Assembly (NCBI RefSeq): GCF_964275005.1
Contig: NC_092685.1
Span: 29,100,682-29,164,681 of the forward strand
DNA from: Diadema setosum
Lineage: Eukaryota; Echinodermata; Echinoidea; Diadematoida; Diadematidae
Length of the DNA: 64,000 bases
Direction of reading: 5' to 3'
The notes beneath the pieces are model-generated. The model saw nothing but the letters and a program-made list of their open reading frames with translations, did not search any database and had not been told where the DNA came from. A program made the position numbers and the translations under genes. Shown here one piece after another: positions 58,409-64,000 of this stretch (within the stretch, counting starts at the first letter, position 1; each line of letters begins with the position of its first letter).

Positions 58409-58559
58409 GAAACCAAACGATCGTAAGTTAGCTTGATGCACCAATAAAACAACAAAGCTGAAAAATAGATAAACATACAAACAGACCTAAAATCTATGAA
58501 TAGGATTCGATAGGAATCAAACCCCAGGGGAGGCCCGGATTGCAATCTGTAGCGTGTTT

Positions 58560-58990
58560 ATAGGAAAATGATATATGACAATTTAATTTTATTGTATAAG
58601 ACATTGCGCATTTATTCAGTGTGTGCAAAATATGCATTCCATGAAAACTACTTTAATTTGCATTTAAAGGAATACAAAAACGAGCAGCTTATTTCGGGGG
58701 AGAGGTCATTCCAGAATCTGGGGCCTGTATCTTGTTTTTCCGTGAAAATTGCTCGAGTACGTAGACGATAGAAGGTGAAATGCGTCAATTTATCTATAGT
58801 AGGATAAATGTGAATAAAATTATTTTTTAGGAACATACAATAAAAGTATCCCCGTGGTGGAAAATTGATACATAAATATGTGACGACGTTATAACTGAAT
58901 AGATTTGATGATTTTATCATTTTGTGTTTGAAGAATAAATTGTTGACATGACGATATCGGTAGATATAATCATGTTTACCTTATATATGT
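58560..58990 (-). mobile_element. LINE 3' fragment on the minus strand
   Basis: The minus-strand frame includes TGPRFWNDLSPEI and LYSFKCKLK, the pattern (GP..WN.LP.EI...SF..KLK) found at the very C-terminus of reverse transcriptases of Jockey/CR1-group LINEs. No catalytic domain is present, as expected of a 5'-truncated copy. Boundaries are approximate. Confidence 0.45.
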
Positions 58991-59077
58991 GATGAAAACC
59001 TAAAATGGCATTAGACTGAAAACGCTTTATCCTGGCGAGGAAAGCCAGGATTTCATATTCAAACACAAAATGATATC

Positions 59078-59081
<4 letters not shown>

Positions 59082-59128
<47 letters not shown>
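59082..59128. repeat. (TA)n tract at the LINE 5' boundary
   Basis: About 23 TA units immediately precede the LINE. A second (TA)n tract (63210-63270) immediately follows its tail. Confidence 0.95.
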
Positions 59129-59132
<4 letters not shown>

Positions 59133-62100
59133 CTTTCTGGGCGCCGCACAGTGGCGACCATCACTGGTTCGTCTGCTTACTGACTTTGTCTGTTTAAAAC
59201 TTGTTTTATGTTTTATTCGTGTCAACCGGACGACAAAGATGTTGCACACATCTCTAAGAACAGTCATGGCGCTTTTTGTGACATTTCTGGTCTTTGGAAC
59301 TATGTTTATGACCACTTTGACCTTGGAATTGGATCCACAACCTGCCAGTCATATACACACGGACCGAGCTGCTCAACCTTCGCTGCGCTACGGCGGATAA
59401 CCTACCTACTGGGTATAAGGACTTCCCGAGTGATATCAAACCACGTAAGCGAGGTAAGCGGGGCGGGATCAGGACACGGATCAGGAAAAGGGGTACAAAG
59501 ACATCCCTTCCCACGATTATTCTTGGAAATGTACGTTCATTACCTAACAAGGAACTTGAAACATTAACTAGGTATATGAATGAATATAGAGATTCTAGTC
59601 TCTTAGCTTTCACTGAAACTTGGTTGAACGATAGTATTCCTGACAGCGCCGTTGAAATCCCCCATTTCCACCTCGTGAGAGGGGATAGGACTGAGGAGTC
59701 AGGGAAAAAGAGAGGAGGGGGTTTGTGTTTGTACATCAACAAGAAATGGTGTCAAAATTGGTCATTGAAATATACTGTATGCACGCCAGATATTGAACTC
59801 ATCACGGTAGGACTACGGCCCTTCTATCTCCCCCGTGAGTTTCCACAGATCTTTGTAACAGTAGTGTACATACAACCACGAGCTGATGTTACTGTAGCGA
59901 GTGAATGCTTAGCGGAAAAAGTACAACAACTGGCATCTGGGTCCCCCGATGCCCCCATTCTCATCATGGGCGACTTCAATCAGTGTCGCCTGAAAAATGT
60001 ATTGCCAACTTACGACCAGTATGTTACAATTCCAACAAGGGGCAACAACACACTCGATTTGTGTTACGGGAATGTGAAGAATGCATATACCGCTAAACCA
60101 TGTCACCAGCTGGGGAAATCTGATCATCTTAAAGGGATAGTACAGTATTGGTGGAGATTAGAATTGGGCTTTAAACTTTTTGCGAGATACCAAGAAAGTA
60201 CTTATGATATAGTACAGAGCATACCATTTTAAGAGGAATTCAAAGTTTATTTGATGAAAATCGGGTTTGGAATGACTGAAACATCCAAAAACAAAGTAAA
60301 ACAAAGCAATCGTAATAAAGTGTGGGTCCCACACTTTATTAGAATCGCTCTTTTTTGGATATCTCAGCCATTTGAAAACCAATTTTCATCAAATGTTGAA
60401 TTCGTCATTAAATTACATGCTCTTTCATATTTCATAAGAGGTTTCTCATTATCTCACCAAAAAATGTTAGAAACCTGAAATTAGGTCTCAACCAAAACTG
60501 TACGATCCCTTGAACGTACAACTATTGCCGACCTATAAACCGAGACTGAAACGCTGCAGACCGGTTACCAAGCAACGATATGCCTGGACAGATGATGCAA
60601 CTGAGAAACTCCGTGCTTCGCTTGACTGCACGGATTGGGATGTATTGTTCGATTCAGCCGATTTACTGGAAGAGGCCACGGACATAATCTCCAGCTACAT
60701 TAAGTTCAACGTTGATGCCATCGTGCCCCGAAAGATTTTTAAGGTTTACCCAAATAATAAGCCCTGGGTAACAAAGGAACTTAGGGACCTGTTAAAGGAA
60801 AAGAATGCTGCATTAACAGGAGGTGATAAAACACGTGTAAAGGTGCTGCAAAAAGATATAAAAAGACAGATTGATAAGTGTAAGCTGTCATATAAAGAGA
60901 AGCTGGAAAGAAACTTCAGTGAAAATAAGCCGGCTTCTGCATGGAGAACAATGGACATGATCACAGGGTATAAACAGAAGTCGGCTACCGTCGACTTCGA
61001 GGTCACACAAACTTTTGTAGATGATTTAAATGATTTCTTTTGCAGATTTGAGGTGGACTTCACCCTGCAGAATGAGGCTATTGTTTGTAGTTTAAGAAAT
61101 GCACTAACTGAAATGGGTTCTGAAAACTATGTAAACCTCACTGAACACGAGGTTAGGGTTGTGCTTGGTTCAGTGCGTCCTAATAAGGCCCCTGGGCCTG
61201 ATGGTATCAGCAACAAAATCCTTGCCCTATGCAAGAGTCAACTATCGGGTATCTTAACTAAGATATTCCAATGTTCATTAGACCATGGATCTATTCCCCG
61301 CCTATGGAAGATGTCATTAATCAAACCCATCCCAAAGAAAAAGAAGGCATCGGAGTTAAATGACTTCAGACCGATCTCACTTACCTGTAGTGTGATGAAG
61401 TGCTTTGAGAAGGTAGTATTAAAACATCTTCTTAACTACTCTTCCTCTCAAATCGATCCCATGCATTTCGCATACAGAGGTAAGAGGGGCGTCGAAGATG
61501 CAGTTTTAACATACTTGCACAAAATGTACTCCCACTTGGACAAAAGTAAGACGTATGTAAGATCTACCTTTGCTGACTTCTCTAGTGCATTTAACACTAT
61601 TGTAACTCACCTTTTGATACAAAAATTGATTTCTTTTAATGTGCCCCCTCGAATCATCCTTTGGATCCAAGATTTCCTCAGTAACCGACCTCAGAAGGTT
61701 ATAATGGGTAATGTTCAATCTAGTATGAAAATTTTGAACACAGGAGCACCGCAAGGATGCGTCCTGTCCCCAGTACTTTTTTCATTGTACACCAGTGACT
61801 GTCGATGTTCCTCAAACCAGTGTAGCATCATAAAATACGCAGATGATACTGTCATCACAGGTTATCTTTCATCTGATGATATTGAAGCATACACCAGCAC
61901 AGTTGAAAGTTTTGTAAAATGGTGTGATGATCATTTCCTACTGTTAAATGTGTCGAAAACAAAGGAGTTGATCATAGATCACAGACGTAATGCCACTGAG
62001 CATAGGGCAGTTACAATTCACGGGGTAGTAGTGGAACAAGTCCAGGAATACAAGTACTTGGGTACGACCATAAGCAACTCACTAAACTGGTCAAAAAATA

Positions 62101-63207
62101 TTGAATCATTGCAGAAAAAAGCAAATCAGAGGCTTTACTTCGTTAGGACCCTGAAAAAGCTCCATGTGGAAGACAGACTTGTTGCTCTATTCTACAACTC
62201 CATCATTGAGAGTGTTCTAACTTATAATATTGTGTGTTATTTTGCCCAAGCAACAAATGTGATTTGAAGAAGCTAAATCGTCCCAGAAAAATAGTCCAAC
62301 GCTTATTAGGGCTAGACTTCCCATCCCTCGATGATGTCTATCAAGAGAGAGTTGCTTCCATACTGCGGAAGATTATGCAGGACCCCACCCACCCACTCAA
62401 CGAAAACTTTACCTTCAACCGTTCAGGTATTCGCTTGTGTGTTCCACGTACTCAGAAAACCCGTTTCAGGCAATCGTTCATCCCTAACGCCATACATCTC
62501 TATAATGCGCAAGTCCGAAGGTCTGTGTCACACCCGTCATGAATACCTTACCCAGATATCAATTGATTGTAATAATTATGGATAATCTCATTTTTCTTTT
62601 GGTGTATCAAATGTAACATTGATGTAACATTACATTGATGACGTAATTCTGAAATATTTGTGTGTAAGAAGAATTTACTCACACAGACACAGACACACAC
62701 ACGCGCACCCATACACACACTCACACATACAAAATACATACCACCCTTACTCACACTATATCTCATATTACTCTCAAATGCTATTGCACACTCATACATC
62801 TCACATATGTATATATATATATTCGTAACTTAAACTCATATGTTGTAATTAAAGATCATTATATTTTCTTTTTCTTTAAACGAAAACATTTTATGAGCAA
62901 TTATTGAAAATTTTCTTTTCATGACTTATATGATACAGAACTTTTTGGCCAAAATTGATTTACAAGATAGTTGTATATTATCCATATTTGGTCTATTTCA
63001 TATGCTATCCTTATGTATACATTGGGCAAGCAGAATTATATGTTATGCAATATGTACCTTTGAACTAATATGATGAATTTGTCAATTTGTAATATGTAAT
63101 TGAATTTTTTTTTGTCTTGTTCATTATGTGGACTACATGTAAAAAAAAACAGTGAAAAGAGAATTTCCTTTATGGACAATAAAGCAATTCATTCATTCAT
63201 TCATTCA

Positions 63208-63211
<4 letters not shown>
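59129..63211 (+). mobile_element. CR1/L2/Rex1-group LINE, near full length, inactivated
   Basis: The ORF has a basic leader (KPRKRGKRGG), then an apurinic-type endonuclease with NVRSL, FTETWL, GDFNQ and a terminal SDH at 60119-60127. A MITE follows directly (60129-60513). The reverse transcriptase frame at 60510-62267 then has NKAPGPDG, FADFSSAF (from 61567), GAPQGCVLSP and the catalytic YADD (61836-61847). A one-base frameshift near 62250 separates the C-terminal part (CDLKKLNRPRKIVQRLLG to about 62542). A further frame break lies near the 5' end, around 59350. The 3'UTR ends at AATAAAGC and tandem ATTC units (63186-63211), the usual tail of this group. Wording such as TKELIIDHRR and YKYLG fits Rex1/L2 relatives. 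It cannot encode an intact protein as it stands. Confidence 0.88.
60129..60513. mobile_element. TTAAAGGGA foldback MITE, copy C, inside the LINE
   Basis: The left junction is CATCTTAAAGGGATAGTACA and the right junction is CTGTACGATCCCTTGAACG. Arms are inverted repeats around a central GTGTGGGTCCCACAC, and inner parts match the copies at 21188 and 50070. The target looks TTAA-like (TTAA at left, TTGAA at right), which would fit a piggyBac-type MITE. It interrupts the LINE frame right after the endonuclease SDH motif. Confidence 0.8.

Positions 63212-63270
<59 letters not shown>
63210..63270. repeat. (TA)n microsatellite after the LINE tail
   Basis: About 30 TA units continue directly from the ATTC tail repeats. 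Confidence 0.95.
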
Positions 63271-63273
<3 letters not shown>

Positions 63274-63281
63274 TGTGTACG

Positions 63282-64000
63282 TGCGTGGTCACGGCGCACC
63301 AAATGCAGACAACAATGAAATGGAGGGAACACCCATTTGTGTAAACTGACATGGAGTTTTTTAGGAATTCGTGTAAGCGCGACACTGAATGTTGTGACTG
63401 TGACCGTACGATTCTGTAGGCATCAGTTATAGGTGTAAAAATGCGCATAATTATCTACAAGACTGTGTAGGACCTACATAACGTTTTATACATCTCTTTA
63501 CTATGATAAAATAATGTGTGTAAACACACTCCCGACACCTTTACTCCGCCGATGTATAACGAGCAAACAAGACATACGCCAGATGCTCAATGTGCTGACA
63601 TAGCGTACGGTTCGTAACAGGTACGGATCACACTCTCGTTATGAAACGCTGCCAAAATAGAACGGGGACAATACAAAAGCAACCTAACAAATATGACACG
63701 CTCTCTCGCCGGTGCAACAATGATCGGGATGAGAACTCGCTCTTTTGCGGCTGTGTATTTAAATAAATAGGGTAGTAGCAGCAGAGACCGCACGCTCATT
63801 CTCTACATATACCAAGGCCTGGCGGCACTGCTAAACAAGCTGTTCGGATATGAGGCATGAGGCCCTGAACATGCATGTACAGCACAGTCGTGTTAGTTCT
63901 GAGTTAAGAATATACTGATCCATCTTTATCATAATGAGTATGATGCTGCTCACTACCTAGAGTGCCGTTTTACCTTGCACGAAAATCCTGACAGGAATAA
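63282..64000 (+). promoter_or_regulatory. Promoter and 5'UTR of a third SRCR copy
   Basis: This stretch aligns with the upstream regions of genes A and B. CACGGCGCACCAAATGCAGA begins it, a TATA-like TGTAAAAA lies at 63434-63441, GCCAAAATAGAACGGGGACA at about 63651, and CACGAAAATCCTGACAGGAA at the very end. In genes A and B that last block stands directly before the initiator ATG, so the third ATG is expected two to five bases past the window edge. No coding base of it is visible. Confidence 0.7.

Noticed and set aside
59254-59742. 162-codon minus-strand frame over the LINE 5' part
   Set aside because: Antisense shadow of the LINE endonuclease frame.

Overview
The window looks like nuclear DNA of a marine deuterostome, most likely an echinoderm and perhaps a sea urchin. 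The evidence is intron-rich genes with GT-AG junctions, a C2CD5 orthologue, a tandem family of scavenger-receptor cysteine-rich (SRCR) membrane proteins of the kind expanded in echinoids, many short foldback DNA transposons, a CR1/L2/Rex1-type LINE, long (TG)n/(TA)n tracts and long pure G or C runs. The species assignment is inference; nothing was searched.

Layout. 1-4440: repeats with internal duplications and tRNA-like segments. 4887-14744 (+): the last 12 coding exons of C2CD5, giving 369 residues and a stop. 14745-18990: 3'UTR and mobile-element debris. 19001-19642 (-): a probable single-exon gene for a charged helical protein of unknown function. 21188-22296: a MITE and a promoter/5'UTR. 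22297-36762 (+): SRCR gene A, nine coding exons, 814 residues. 36763-43780: intergenic, with a minus-strand SINE and a large inverted array of 440-bp units split by a 2.3-kb transposon. 44559-56646 (+): SRCR gene B, nine coding exons, 811 residues. 56647-59128: intergenic. 59129-63211 (+): a LINE with a MITE inserted in it. 63282-64000 (+): the promoter/5'UTR of a third SRCR copy, whose ATG should lie just past the window end.

The SRCR genes are tandem duplicates with the same exon plan: signal peptide, six SRCR domains, one membrane span, and a short cytoplasmic tail with two PPxY motifs. The summed exons stay in frame from ATG to stop in both, so both appear functional. Five SRCR domains sit on single phase 1-1 exons; the sixth is split over two exons. 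The fifth has lost two cysteines that normally pair. Comparing introns between the copies gives empty sites for later insertions, so transposition continued after duplication. The tail suggests a cell-surface receptor whose turnover or sorting is controlled by NEDD4-type WW-domain ubiquitin ligases; an immune recognition role is inferred from the family, not shown by the sequence.
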